This document shows positions 1-10,000 of a stretch of 64,000 bases of DNA, in pieces. The first letter of the stretch is position 1; each line of letters starts with the position of its first letter. This DNA comes from Microbacterium hydrocarbonoxydans. Its GTDB lineage: Bacteria; Actinomycetota; Actinomycetes; Actinomycetales; Microbacteriaceae. A program made the position numbers and the translations under genes. The DNA lies in the NCBI RefSeq assembly GCF_023715885.1, contig NZ_JAMBOY010000003.1, forward strand, positions 124,001-188,000. Reading direction: 5' to 3'. Below the pieces are notes generated by a model that was not told where the DNA came from, searched no databases, and was given only the letters and a program-made list of their open reading frames with translations.

Positions 1-96
1 CAGGCGGCATCGCTCGCGCGGTCGCGCACCGCGTCGGAGGCCTTCGCGGAATTGCTCGCCGGAGTTCCGCAGGACGACGGAGGCACGTCTGGCTAG
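1..96 (+). CDS. C-terminal fragment of an unidentified protein
   Basis: Frame 1 is open from the first base to a TAG at 94-96 and gives the last 31 residues of a protein that begins left of the window. The tail is Ala/Arg/Ser-rich, then acidic, and ends in Gly. It carries no recognisable motif, so no function is offered. It converges with purU, whose stop lies 39 bases further on. Codon use fits the surrounding chromosome. Confidence 0.5.
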   Translation, partial: QAASLARSRTASEAFAELLAGVPQDDGGTSG

Positions 97-134
97 ATGT
101 GATAGATCGCGCTGCCGCGTCTCCGTGAAGCCGG

Positions 135-986
<852 letters not shown>

Positions 987-1062
987 GGGGACTCCTCGGG
1001 GTGTGCATCGATTCTGCCGTGCCCGCGGGTCCCCGAGCGAATCGCGGCCCTACCCTGGAGGG

Positions 1063-1533
1063 ATGGACGAGGTCGCGACGCCCGCATCGCAGCTGCTCGC
1101 CGAGGCGCGAGCCGCCCTCGTCGGCGCTCCGCGCGAGGGCCTGGGCGAGGAGCGCGTCTCGCGGTGGCGCGGTCGGCGCATCGTGCGCATCGGCGACGCC
1201 TGGCACCTGGGCGTGCTGCTGCTCACCGACACGCACGCGCTCGCGACGGCCGAGGTGCTGCGCGCCGCCGACCCCGGCCGGCGCGGCTACACGGCCGAGT
1301 CGGCTCGCGAGCGCGCCGAGAGGCGCGCAGAGGCACTGCGCGGCGGATTCGCCGAGGGCGAGGTCGCGCACGTGGGGTGGTCGGTGATCGACGTGGATGC
1401 CGTGGATGCCGGCGGGGCATCCGGTCCGCTCGGCGTCGTCGACGGAGTGCCGTCGGTTCACTGGAGCACGGCCGGTGGGTGGATGCCACTGGAGGCGTAT
1501 CTGCGCGAGCGCGTCGAGCTCCTCCGCGGCTGA
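1063..1533 (+). CDS. Conserved hypothetical protein, 156 aa
   Basis: This is a cytoplasmic-looking protein with no signal peptide or membrane segment. The N-terminal half contains an Arg-rich strand (SRWRGRRIVRIG), then LGVLLLTDTHALAT and a charged helix rich in Arg, Glu and Ala. The C-terminus has a Val/Asp/Gly strand-rich stretch with HWSTAGGWMPLE. I do not recognise the family. The frame is open upstream to 499 but that part lies opposite purU and is rejected. The start is ATG 1063 because TACCCT sits at 1051-1056, exactly six bases before it, the leaderless spacing seen repeatedly in this window. It converges on the amidotransferase gene. Confidence 0.7.
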   Translation: MDEVATPASQLLAEARAALVGAPREGLGEERVSRWRGRRIVRIGDAWHLGVLLLTDTHALATAEVLRAADPGRRGYTAESARERAERRAEALRGGFAEGEVAHVGWSVIDVDAVDAGGASGPLGVVDGVPSVHWSTAGGWMPLEAYLRERVELLRG

Positions 1534-1541
1534 CCCTGCGC

Positions 1542-2261
1542 TCAGCCGGCGAAGGTCTCCGCGAACCGGCGCAGCAGGGCCGCGCCCTCGGTGACCGACG
1601 CCGACAGCACCTGCCCCTGTACGAGGTCGAATTCGTCCGGGTCGAAGTACCCGGTCGTGCGATAGAACGTCATCCGGTCGGCGAAGTCGCGCGGTGTGGG
1701 CTCGGGATGGAACTGCGCCGTGTAGAGGTGCGAGCCGACGCGGTAGGCCTGCACCGGGCAGACGTCGTTCGTCGCGAGCAGGACGGCGCCCGAGGGCAGC
1801 GCGACCGCGCTCTCCTTGTGCGCCGTGAACACCGTGAGCGCGGGAGCGCTGGGCCCGAACACCGGATCGGAGTCACCCGCGGCGGTCGTACGGATCACGG
1901 TGGCGCTCGCCGGCTCGGGCGTCGAGGTCGTGACCTCGCCCCCGAGCATCCTCGTCACGACACCGATGCTGAAGCACGTGAAGAACGCGGCGACGGTCCC
2001 GTCGATCGTGTGGCGCGCCAGGGTTTCGAGGTCGGCCTCGACCCGCAACTGCTCGGGCGACTTGCTCGCGTCGGTCACGTTGAAGGGCGATCCGCCGACG
2101 ACGACTCCGCGGTACCGGCTCAGATCGACGGTGTCGAGGCGGTCTGTGAGAAGGTCGAGGCGGTCGACCACGTCGACGCCGAGCGCCCGTCGGAACGAGG
2201 CGTGCTCGGCATCCGCTGCCCCCAGCTCGGGGCGCACGCAGACGTAGAGAAGCGAGACCAC
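1542..2261 (-). CDS. Class I glutamine amidotransferase-like protein
   Basis: The 239-aa protein resembles stand-alone GATase-1 proteins (GMP synthase amidotransferase-like). A candidate nucleophile Cys lies near residue 96 in AFFTCFSIGVV, and a His-x-Glu pair sits in YTAQFHPEPTPRDF (about 184-186). These would complete a Cys-His-Glu triad that releases ammonia from glutamine. The elbow is degenerate: most relatives have G-[VI]-C-[FY]-G, but here the flanking residues are T and F-S, so activity is uncertain. Two tandem GTG codons (2264 and 2261) could start translation. I chose 2261 because TAGACT at 2268-2273 (minus strand) is six bases upstream, the leaderless spacing. No synthetase partner is adjacent. 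Confidence 0.75.
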   Translation of the reverse strand: MVSLLYVCVRPELGAADAEHASFRRALGVDVVDRLDLLTDRLDTVDLSRYRGVVVGGSPFNVTDASKSPEQLRVEADLETLARHTIDGTVAAFFTCFSIGVVTRMLGGEVTTSTPEPASATVIRTTAAGDSDPVFGPSAPALTVFTAHKESAVALPSGAVLLATNDVCPVQAYRVGSHLYTAQFHPEPTPRDFADRMTFYRTTGYFDPDEFDLVQGQVLSASVTEGAALLRRFAETFAG

Positions 2262-2305
2262 CACGAGAGTCTAACGAGCGGTGAGGGCGCGGCCCGACGC
2301 GGCCG

Positions 2306-3046
2306 TCACCGTGAGGAGTTCGCGGTGCGGCCGCGCACGATGCCGACGAACGTGTCGACGTCGTCGGTGGAGCGGTCGCGCAGCCACGCGAGGCCGACGG
2401 TCGAGGTCGGTCCGTCGACGAGCGGTCGACGGTCGACGTCCTTGCGGTGGTGCAGGCGCGCGAGCGACATCGGCACGATCACGACGCCCGTGCCCGCAGC
2501 GGCCGTGGCGATCGCATCGGCGGTCGTCATCGCCGAGAAGCGCGGCGTGACGGCGCCGGGCACGTCGATCGGCCCGAGGGTGTCGTCGGAGAGCGGGATC
2601 ACGACCTCGCCCGCCAGATCCCCGAGCGTCAGTTCGTCGGCGGCCTGCAGGTGCGAGTCGATGGCCGCGACGACGACCGGCGTCTCCTCGTAGAGAGGGA
2701 TGACGTGCAGGGTGTCATCCGCGAGGGGCAGGCGCACGATCGCGGCATCCAGCGTCGCGAGGGCTGCCCGCTGGTCGGCGACATCGATCGGCACGAGCTC
2801 GAGCGGCACGTGCGGCATCCGCTGCCTCCACGCGTCGATCCATTTGCCGGGCGTGGCGCCGGGTACCGCGCCGAGGCGGAATGTGCGCGGTTCCTCCGGC
2901 TCGGCGGGCGGCGCGTCGAAGACGACTTTCGCGGTCTTGCGCGGCGGCTTCGGCGGAGGGAAGCGCTGCGCCGGGGCGGCCTTGTTCCGACGGGCGGGCG
3001 TGCCCCTGCCGGAGCCGCGCGGCGGTCGTCGTCCTTGGTTCGCCAT
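2306..3046 (-). CDS. LysR-type effector-binding domain protein lacking the HTH
   Basis: The first 45 or so residues are basic and Pro-rich (RRPPRGSGRGTP, PPPKPPRKTAK). The remaining 200 form a periplasmic-binding-like fold typical of LysR regulator effector domains: FRLGAVPGATPGKW, PLELVPI, LDAAIVRLP, IPLYEETPVVV and GTGVVIVPMS. The winged HTH normally found in the first 60 residues is absent. It may bind nucleic acid through the basic tail, act as a dominant partner of a true LysR protein, or bind a small molecule only. ATG 3046 is preceded by TACCCT at 3054-3059 on the minus strand with seven bases between, suggesting leaderless translation. An upstream in-frame ATG (3124) lies inside the repeat element and is less likely. 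Confidence 0.75.
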   Translation of the reverse strand: MANQGRRPPRGSGRGTPARRNKAAPAQRFPPPKPPRKTAKVVFDAPPAEPEEPRTFRLGAVPGATPGKWIDAWRQRMPHVPLELVPIDVADQRAALATLDAAIVRLPLADDTLHVIPLYEETPVVVAAIDSHLQAADELTLGDLAGEVVIPLSDDTLGPIDVPGAVTPRFSAMTTADAIATAAAGTGVVIVPMSLARLHHRKDVDRRPLVDGPTSTVGLAWLRDRSTDDVDTFVGIVRGRTANSSR

Positions 3047-3090
3047 GCTGTCCAGGGTACTCGCGCCGTGCGGGTCGGCGCGGGGGCGGC

Positions 3091-3170
3091 ACGTTCTGCG
3101 GTGACGAGCACGTTCTGCGGCCACGCGCGAGCGGTGAGGCCGCAGAAGTTGGCCAAGGCCGCAGAAGTTG
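3091..3170. repeat. Palindromic intergenic repeat, family 1, copy 1 (A-A-loop-A'-A')
   Basis: ACGTTCTGCGG occurs at 3091-3101 and 3110-3120, a 19-base step. Its complement, in GGCCGCAGAAGTTG, occurs at 3138-3151 and 3157-3170, again a 19-base step. The layout can fold as nested or alternative hairpins. A second copy with the same core words and spacing is at 19911-19985. This copy begins five bases after the stop of the hexapeptide-repeat gene and ends just upstream of the LysR-like gene, so it could terminate or attenuate minus-strand transcription. Confidence 0.75.
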
Positions 3171-3174
3171 ACGC

Positions 3175-3582
3175 TCAGGCGGCGAGCCAGAGCCCCTTCG
3201 GGTTCGTCGCGATGGTCAGCCCTGCGGCCACCGTCTCGTCATCGCCGATGCGAGCACCGCGGACGATGCGCGCTCCGGCGCCGATCTCGGTGCGGACGCC
3301 GATGTGCGCGTGGTCGCCCACGGCCGCGCCCTCTCCGATGTGCGCGTGCGCCTCGATGTGCGCACCCTCGCCGATCACGGCATCCGGTTCGATCCATGCG
3401 CCGCGGGCGATGGTCGCCCCCGCGCCCACTCGGGCACCGGGTTCGATGTAGGCGCCCGCTTCGATGTGCGCCTTCGGATGGACCTTCGCGCCGTGCGCGA
3501 CGAGACCCCGACCATTCGCGTGCTTGCGGTATCGCAGCGTCGCGCCCTGGTCGTTCTCGATGTCGACGTAGTTCTTGCCCAC
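3175..3582 (-). CDS. Left-handed beta-helix (hexapeptide repeat) protein
   Basis: After a short N-terminal part (GKNYVDIENDQGATLRYRKH), the 135-aa protein is nearly all hexapeptide repeats of the [IVL]-G-X4 type: AHIEAG, AYIEPG, ARVGAG, ATIARG, AVIGEG, AHIGEG and ARIGDD. This predicts a left-handed parallel beta-helix and a trimeric assembly. Such proteins include acyl- and acetyltransferases and gamma-carbonic anhydrases. I see no clear catalytic insertion, so activity is unknown; a purely structural role is possible. The GTG at 3582 is chosen because GGGAGG lies four bases upstream. The frame extends to an ATG at 3627 without such a site. The stop abuts the palindromic repeat. Confidence 0.75.
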   Translation of the reverse strand: MGKNYVDIENDQGATLRYRKHANGRGLVAHGAKVHPKAHIEAGAYIEPGARVGAGATIARGAWIEPDAVIGEGAHIEAHAHIGEGAAVGDHAHIGVRTEIGAGARIVRGARIGDDETVAAGLTIATNPKGLWLAA

Positions 3583-3669
3583 TGTTCCTCCCGTGTTCCG
3601 GAGTTCTCCGGATATATCAACAACCACAAGAGGTTCGGATTCATTCCCCGGAATGGATGGGGGTTGACA

Positions 3670-4443
3670 TCATCTCTGACAGACGGGACACCAGAAGGTG
3701 ATGCGCTCGCGGGTGGGATCGGCGCCGAGTTCTCCGCGTTGGATCAGCGTGCCGCACCGCCGGCACGGTCGCCCGGCGCGGCCGTAGACCCAGGTCCCCT
3801 GTCCCGGCCGGTCGACGCCCGTGAACGTCCGGTGCCGACGATCGCGGTTCGCCCGGATCGTGCGCACACCCAGGGCGAGCAGCGCGGGTACGTCGACCTC
3901 GGCGGCCGGTGTGGTGGGCAGCACGCCGCGCAGGTAGAGCAGTTCCGCGGCATATTCGTTGCCGAAGCCGGCGACGTTGCGCTGGTCGAGCAGGGCCACG
4001 TGGATGCTGCGGTCGTCGGCGCTGACCCGGCGCGCGGCCTCGACGGCGTCCCAGTCCGCTCCGAGCGGATCGGGGCCGAGGTAGCCGACGAGCTCGTCCT
4101 CGTCTCGCGTCGGGACGACCTCGATCTCGGCGAGGTCGATGCCGACCGCATCACGCTCGGCGGTGCCCACGATCGCGCGCACCTTGAACGCCGGATGCCG
4201 CCACTTCTCGCCGTGGCGGTATACGAGCCAGGCTCCGTCCATGCGGAGATGCGAATGCAGCGTGGTGTCGCCGATGCGCAGCAGCAGGTGCTTGCCGCGG
4301 GCGACCGATGCCACGACGGGTTGCCCGGTCAGATCCACCGTCGCGAAGCGCGGGACCCGCAGGTCGAAGCGCGTGACCTCGGCGCCGACGATCGCCTCCT
4401 CGAGCCGGCGGGCTGTGCGGAAGACGGTATCTCCCTCGGGCAT
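3670..4443 (-). CDS. Fpg/Nei family DNA glycosylase (endonuclease VIII-like)
   Basis: This 257-aa base-excision repair enzyme removes oxidised bases and nicks the strand. It begins MPEGDTV, so after Met removal Pro is the Schiff-base nucleophile and the next residue is the general acid Glu. The Nei-type start (PEGDT rather than PELPE) suggests specificity for oxidised pyrimidines, like mycobacterial Nei. It ends in a zinc finger with two CxxC pairs (CRRCG and CPVCQR). RNRDRRHRTF near the finger fits the helix-2-turn-helix region. Its ATG overlaps the EI24 stop by one base (TGATG), so the two are translationally coupled. A small CATTCC-CC-GGAATG inverted repeat at 3642-3655 follows the stop. 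Confidence 0.92.
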   Translation of the reverse strand: MPEGDTVFRTARRLEEAIVGAEVTRFDLRVPRFATVDLTGQPVVASVARGKHLLLRIGDTTLHSHLRMDGAWLVYRHGEKWRHPAFKVRAIVGTAERDAVGIDLAEIEVVPTRDEDELVGYLGPDPLGADWDAVEAARRVSADDRSIHVALLDQRNVAGFGNEYAAELLYLRGVLPTTPAAEVDVPALLALGVRTIRANRDRRHRTFTGVDRPGQGTWVYGRAGRPCRRCGTLIQRGELGADPTRERITFWCPVCQR

Positions 4444-5258
4444 CAGGCGCCCCCGGTCGGGGGATGAGCGACAGGCGGAGGCAGCGGAGCGGAGACGGAG
4501 CCGGGCCGGGGAGGCGGAGGAGCGACCGGAGTGCGCTCGAGCAGGCTGCGCGCGAGCACCGTCGCCCCTGCCACGGCCGCTGGCATCACCGCGACCGCGC
4601 CGCCCGGCACGAGGAAGCACAGCTGGGTCGCCGCGCCGAACCCGAGCACCCTGGCGCGACTCCCTCGGAACAGCGTCGCGCGGTCAGCGGGCGAGAGGTC
4701 GCGCGCATCGAACGCGCGGCCGGTGAGCTCGCGGGCGAGCACCCGCCCCGACAGCAGCACGCCGACGACGGGTCCGAGGATGCCGCCCACGAGCGGGATG
4801 AGCCCGAGCAGCAGCACCACGACGGCGACGAGCACGCCCAGGAGCACGAGGCGGATGCCCTCGCCCAGTGCCGACCAGAACCCGCCGCCGTCGGACGCGG
4901 GCGGGTCGCCGAGGTCGGCCTCGACCGCGCGCCAGATGCGCTGGTAGAACGGGTCGCCGATCGCGAGCGCCAACGCGCTGAACACCGCGCCGGCGAGGGC
5001 GAGGGCGGCTGCGAACAGCACGATGCCGACGACCCCGCGGAAGAGGTCGCGCCACGGCTCGGCCCAGCCGTCTGCGAAGGGCGTCGCCCAGTCGGCGATC
5101 GTCCACAGCGAGAACGCCAGGGGGATCAGTGCCGCCAGGAGCAGCAGACCGGCGATGATCGCAGGCACAAGACCCAGCGCCATGAGTCCGGGTCGCCGCC
5201 GCCACGTTCCGAAACCGCGGAAGAGCATGCGGACGCCTTCGCCGAACTCGCGGATCAT
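4443..5258 (-). CDS. EI24 domain (CysZ-like) integral membrane protein
   Basis: The 271-aa polytopic membrane protein resembles the EI24/CysZ family. It starts with an amphipathic stretch (MIREFGEGVRMLFRGFGTW), followed by hydrophobic segments near residues 25-52, 75-105, 130-170 and 205-235, and a cytoplasmic Pro-rich tail. CysZ relatives carry sulfate, but actinobacterial members are uncharacterised, so the substrate is unknown. TAGGCT at 5265-5270 (minus strand) lies six bases before ATG 5258, the leaderless pattern. It is the first gene of a two-gene unit with the Nei-type glycosylase. Confidence 0.8.
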   Translation of the reverse strand: MIREFGEGVRMLFRGFGTWRRRPGLMALGLVPAIIAGLLLLAALIPLAFSLWTIADWATPFADGWAEPWRDLFRGVVGIVLFAAALALAGAVFSALALAIGDPFYQRIWRAVEADLGDPPASDGGGFWSALGEGIRLVLLGVLVAVVVLLLGLIPLVGGILGPVVGVLLSGRVLARELTGRAFDARDLSPADRATLFRGSRARVLGFGAATQLCFLVPGGAVAVMPAAVAGATVLARSLLERTPVAPPPPRPGSVSAPLPPPVAHPPTGGA

Positions 5259-5267
5259 GCGTCCAGC

Positions 5268-5954
5268 CTAGGAGACAGGCGCCCGGACGATCGCGAGCAC
5301 TGTCGAGACGTCGACCTCGGTGAGGGATGCCGTGCGGTGCACCCCCGGCGGAAGGGCGCGGTGGAGATCTCCGACGACGAGCGTCGGACACCCGGCGGCG
5401 ACGGCGGCGGAGGCGCCGACCAGCGAGTCCTCGAGCACGAGGCAGCGGTCCGGCGGCATCCCCAGCGCGCTCGCACCGAGCAGATACGGGTCGGGAGCGG
5501 GCTTCGTGCGCGGGGCGTCGTCGGCGGTGATCGAGGCGCGGAAGAGCGAAAGGTCGACGTGCTGCGCGAAATGCTCCACCCAGTGCCGCGGCGAGGAGGT
5601 CACGAGCGCCAGCGGGATGCCCGCCGCAGCGAACTCGGTCAGCAGCCGACGTGCGCCGGGCTGCCAGGGGATCTCGGCGCCGTAGCTCGCCAGTGCGCGG
5701 CGGTCGAGCTCCCGTGCGACGGTGTCGAGGTCTGACGGCAGGTCGAGCCGATCACGCAGAAGCGCAGCGGTGCGCACGAGGTCGAGGCCTTCGGATGCCG
5801 CGACGAGACCCGAGGCATCCGCCGTCGCGCGCCCGGACGGCAGGTGATCGTGCACGAATCGCTCGACCGCCCCGAGCCAAGTGGCCTCGGTGTCGAGGAG
5901 CGTCCCGTCCATGTCGCTCAGCACGGCCCATCCGGGTGACTGCTCGCCCGACAT
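5268..5954 (-). CDS. HAD family phosphatase (beta-phosphoglucomutase/phosphatase-like)
   Basis: Motif I, SDMDGTLLDTE (Asp14 nucleophile, Asp16 acid/base), opens the 228-aa protein. A helical cap domain covers about residues 25-90. Motif II is LVTSSPRHW, a basic residue lies in APRTKPAPDPYLLGA (motif III Lys), and motif IV is VLEDSLVGASAAVAAG. This is a complete subfamily-I HAD set for hydrolysis of small phosphorylated metabolites, often sugar phosphates; the substrate cannot be told. A GGAGGAGGA ribosome site precedes the ATG. The gene ends 9 bases before the EI24 start, where the EI24 promoter appears to begin a new unit. Confidence 0.88.
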   Translation of the reverse strand: MSGEQSPGWAVLSDMDGTLLDTEATWLGAVERFVHDHLPSGRATADASGLVAASEGLDLVRTAALLRDRLDLPSDLDTVARELDRRALASYGAEIPWQPGARRLLTEFAAAGIPLALVTSSPRHWVEHFAQHVDLSLFRASITADDAPRTKPAPDPYLLGASALGMPPDRCLVLEDSLVGASAAVAAGCPTLVVGDLHRALPPGVHRTASLTEVDVSTVLAIVRAPVS

Positions 5955-6203
5955 CGTCCTCCTCCGCCACGTCGATCACGACCGGATCGCCGTACCCATC
6001 CGCTCGCGGAGAGGAGGCCGCATCGGGGCGCTCCGGGGAACGGCGCGTGAACGGCAGGGGGACGGACGGTGAAACCCCGCGGACACGTGCGTGCACGTGT
6101 GCAGGCAGCGGTCCCGAGCCGCGCGGTGGAGGGCGGATGGAGGGTTACGCTGACGCCTGATGCGTCGGAACCCGAACCCGGCGCGGGGAGAGGGGAGCGA
6201 GTC

Positions 6204-6953
6204 GTGCACCGGTACCGGGAGATCGCGCGCGACCTGACGATCCGGATCGCGGACGGCGACTTCGACGCGACCGGCATGCTCCCCGCGGAGGCGCAGCTCG
6301 CCGCTTCCTTCGGCGTCTCGCGCGGCACGGTGCGCAACGCGCTCGTGCTCATGGCGCGACAGGGCGCGATCGCACCGCGACGCGGATCGGGCTGGCTGGT
6401 GCGCACGACCGCTCTGAGTCAACGGTTCTCGGAGGTGCGGTCGTTCGCGCAGTGGGCGCGCAGCCGGGGGATGGAGCCGGGCGGACAGGTCGTCGCGCAG
6501 CAGCGCCGGAGCGCGACGCCGACCGAGCTGCGCACGCTGCGGGGGCACGGCGGTGGGCCGAGCGGCCCGACGCAGGTGCTGGAGGTCGTGCGGCTGCGGA
6601 CGTTGAACGGGCGGACGGTCATGCTGGAGCGCACCGCGTACCCGCCGTGGATCGCGCCCCTGATCGAGGCGCTGCCTGCAGATGAGCCATCGGTCGTCGG
6701 CGCTCTGGAAGCGCAGCACGGTGTGCGGATGGTGCACGGCGAGCACTCGATCGACGCGATCGCTGCGCCGAGTGAGGACGCCCGCCTGTTGGAGGTGCGT
6801 CGATCGAGCCCGCTTCTGCGCGTGCGGCGTGTGAGCTACGCGGCCGATGGGCGGGCGATCGAGACCGGCGACGACCGGTACCTCCCCGACGCGATGTCGT
6901 TTCAGGTGCAGGCGTCGCTGCAGGGAACGTCGCTCACCCGGCGCACCGGCTGA
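6204..6953 (+). CDS. GntR-family transcriptional regulator, HutC/UTRA type
   Basis: Residues 1-68 form a GntR winged helix: HRYREIARDLTIRIADGDF, then LPAEAQLAASFGVSRGTVRNAL and APRRGSGWLV. Residues from about 85 form a UTRA effector domain with LEVVRLRTLNGRTVMLERT and PLLRVRRVSYAADGRAIET. It would be a small-molecule-responsive repressor or activator. The GTG at 6204 is chosen for AGGGGAG a few bases upstream and because it starts directly on the wing-helix domain. The frame is open to an ATG at 6069, but the extra 45 residues look non-coding. It is divergent from the HAD gene with about 250 bp between, and convergent with lhr. The target is unknown. Confidence 0.88.
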   Translation: MHRYREIARDLTIRIADGDFDATGMLPAEAQLAASFGVSRGTVRNALVLMARQGAIAPRRGSGWLVRTTALSQRFSEVRSFAQWARSRGMEPGGQVVAQQRRSATPTELRTLRGHGGGPSGPTQVLEVVRLRTLNGRTVMLERTAYPPWIAPLIEALPADEPSVVGALEAQHGVRMVHGEHSIDAIAAPSEDARLLEVRRSSPLLRVRRVSYAADGRAIETGDDRYLPDAMSFQVQASLQGTSLTRRTG

Positions 6954-7026
6954 GGCGAGCTTTCGGGCGGCCGTCGGGCTGTCGGACCGCGGTCTGTGCG
7001 GGGGCGGCTGTCGGCGCGTGGCCGGC

Positions 7027-10000
7027 TCAGATCGCCTTGCGCAGCGAGTAGCCGCGCGGGGTCGCGACGAAGCCCGCCTCCTGCAGCGCGGTGGCGAGGG
7101 GTGTTCCGTAGACGCCGTCTCCATCGACCTTCTCGACCGTGAGCGTGTCGAGTCGGCGGGCGCGGGAGGTCGCGGCGAGGTCGGCGGCGGCCGCGCGCAG
7201 CACATCGGGATCGTCGCTGAACGAGAGGACCGTCTTCCCGCCGCGTTCGAGATACAGCACGAGGGAGCCGTCGACGAGCACGACGAGCCCGCCGGCCTTG
7301 CGACCCGGTCGGTGTGACACATCGGCTCGTTTCGGCCAGCCGAGCGCGGCGCCGTACGGGTTCGCGGGGTCGGTCGCTGCGAGGGTCACCGCGGCGAGCG
7401 GCGGCGGGTCGGCGAGACCGGCGAAGGTGCGGAGGCGGTCGACGGTGGCGGATGCCGCGAACTGGGCGGCGCCGAGCTTCTCGATCACATAACCGCGGCG
7501 GCAGTGCCCCGCCTCCTCGAACCCCGCGAGCACTCGGTAGGTCTGCGCGAAACCTCCCGGCACGCCCTCGCTCTGCACGGCGCCCCGGGTGACGACGCCG
7601 TAACGGTCGAGCAGGAGCCCAGCGGTGACGGTCGCGCGGCGCGCGGCATCCGTCTCGATCCTCGGCAGGAGCGACCAGCGCCCGCCGACCGAGGTGGGAC
7701 GCGGGGTCGAGCGGGCGAGCGACATACCCCGGTAGGCGCGCGTGCGCGGGGCACGACGCGTCACCCGGTGAGCCTGCGATCCGCCGGCGAGCAGCGAGCG
7801 GATGGGGGCGAACGTGTCGTTGGTGACGCGCCCCGACCAGGTGAGCGACCAGAGGGCTTCGAGTACGGACTGCTCGTTCTCGGCGCCCGCCATGTCTCGG
7901 AGCTGCGAGGCGAAGTAGGCACCTCCCGCCTGCAGGGCGTCGAGCACCCGCGCTTCGATCGAATCGGCGGCGATCTCGTCGTCCGGTTCGGGCAGCGTGA
8001 AGGGCGCGAGATCTGCCGGGTGCAGCGACACCCAGCCGTCGCGGCCCGGGAGAGTGCCATGACCCGACCAGATGACTTCGCCCGCCGCGGTGAGTTCGTC
8101 GAGCAGGGCGGGGGAGTAGTCGCGCACTCGGGAGGGCAGGACGAGGGACTCCCAGGCGCTCGCCGGCACAGGCACTCCGGCGAACTGCTCGATCACCGTG
8201 AGCACGCCGTCGATGCCCTCCAGCGGGCGGTTCAGGTGCTGCCAGTCGGGGAGGAAGCGGGCGTACGCCTCGGGAGCGACCGGTTCGACGCTGCCGCGGA
8301 TCGCTGCGAGCGAGCGCATGCGCAGTCGTCGCAGCACCTCGGTGTCGCACCACTCGGTCTCTGACCCGCTGCCGGATGCCTCGGGCAGGAAGAATCCGCT
8401 CGTCAGACGTCCGGCGTGCTCGAGCCGCTGCAGGGTGTGCCGGGCGACGGCCGCGCCGATGCCGAGGCGGGTGGCGAGAGCATCCGTCGTGAAGGGGCCG
8501 TGGGTACGGGCGTACCGGGCGACGAGGTCGCCGAGCGGGTCGGCGAGCGGTTCGAGGAAGGCGACGGGGATGCCGGTGGGCAGCGCCGCGCCGAGGGCGT
8601 CGCGCAAGCGCCCGGCGTCTTCGATCGCGGCGATGCGGGTCGTGCCGGCGATGGTCACGGGGATCGCCCGCCGCGCGGCGACGAGGGCGTCGAGGTGCGC
8701 CACGGCTTCGTCTCTCGTCGCGGGCGCAGGGGGCGCAGCAGGTGCGGTCTCTGCGGTCGCACCCGCGGTCGCTGTCTCGGACGCGGGTTCGAGTCGGAGC
8801 GCGACCTCGTCGGCATCCATCGGACCGAGCATGCGCAGCAGATCGGCGACACCCTCGAGCCCGCGCACGCGACGCTCGGGGTCGAGTCGCTGGGCCTCTC
8901 GCTCGAACTGCGCGATGACCGCGGGGTCGAGGAGCTCGCGGAGCTCGACGGTGCCGAGCAGTTCCCCGAGCAGCGCCGGATCCACCGAGAGCGCGGCGGC
9001 GCGGCGCTCGGCGAGCGGGGAGTCGCCCTCGTACATGAACGCGCCGACGTAGCCGAAGAGCAGGTCGCGGGCGTAGGGCGACGGCTGGCCGGGCTGGGTC
9101 TCGACGAGGCGGATGCTGCGGTCGGCGATCGAGGTGGCGAGCCGGCGCAGCGACGGCAGGTCGTAGACGTCCTGCAGCACTTCGCGGAGAGTCTCGAGGA
9201 TGACCGGGAAGGTCGGATGCCGACGAGCCACCTCGAGCAGCTGAGCCGAACGCTGCCGCTGCTGCCAGAGAGGCGTGCGACGGTTGGGGTTCGTGCGGGG
9301 CATGAGCAGCGCGCGGGCGGCGCACTCGCGGAAACGCGAGGCGAACAGGGCGGAGCCGCCGACCTCCTGCGTCACGAGCTGTTCGAGCTCGTCGGGGTCG
9401 AAGACGAACAGCTCGGCTCCGGGCGGCTCGGACTCGGCGTCCGGCAGTCGCACGATGATGCCGTCGTCGCTCGCGACCGCCGACCCTTCGACCCCCAACC
9501 GCTCGCGCACGCGGGCGTTGATCGCGAGCGCCCACGGCGCGTGCACCTTCATGCCGTACGGGGAATGGAGGATCACCCGCCAGTCGCCGACCTCGTCGTG
9601 ACCGCGCTCGACCGTGAGCGTGCGGTCGGTGGGCAGGGTGCCGGTCGCTTCGCGCTGCTCGGTGAGATGCGCCATCAGGTTGGCGCGCGCCTGCTCGTCG
9701 AGCCCGGCCTCGATGAGCCGCTGGGTGGCCTTCTCGGAGCTGGCCGACGACACCTCGCGTGAGAACTTCCCGAGTGCCTCGCCGAGCTCGAACGGACGCC
9801 CGATGCCGTCGCCGTGCCAGAAGGGCACCTTGCCCGGCTGGCCGTATGCAGGGATGACGTTGACGCGGTCGTGCGTGATCTCGGCGATCCGCCAGCTGGT
9901 GGTGCCGAGCGTGAACACGTCGCCGACCCGGGATTCGTAGACCATCTCCTCGTCGAGCTCGCCGACGCGTGCGCCGGCGCTCTCGCCCGCGACGAAGACC

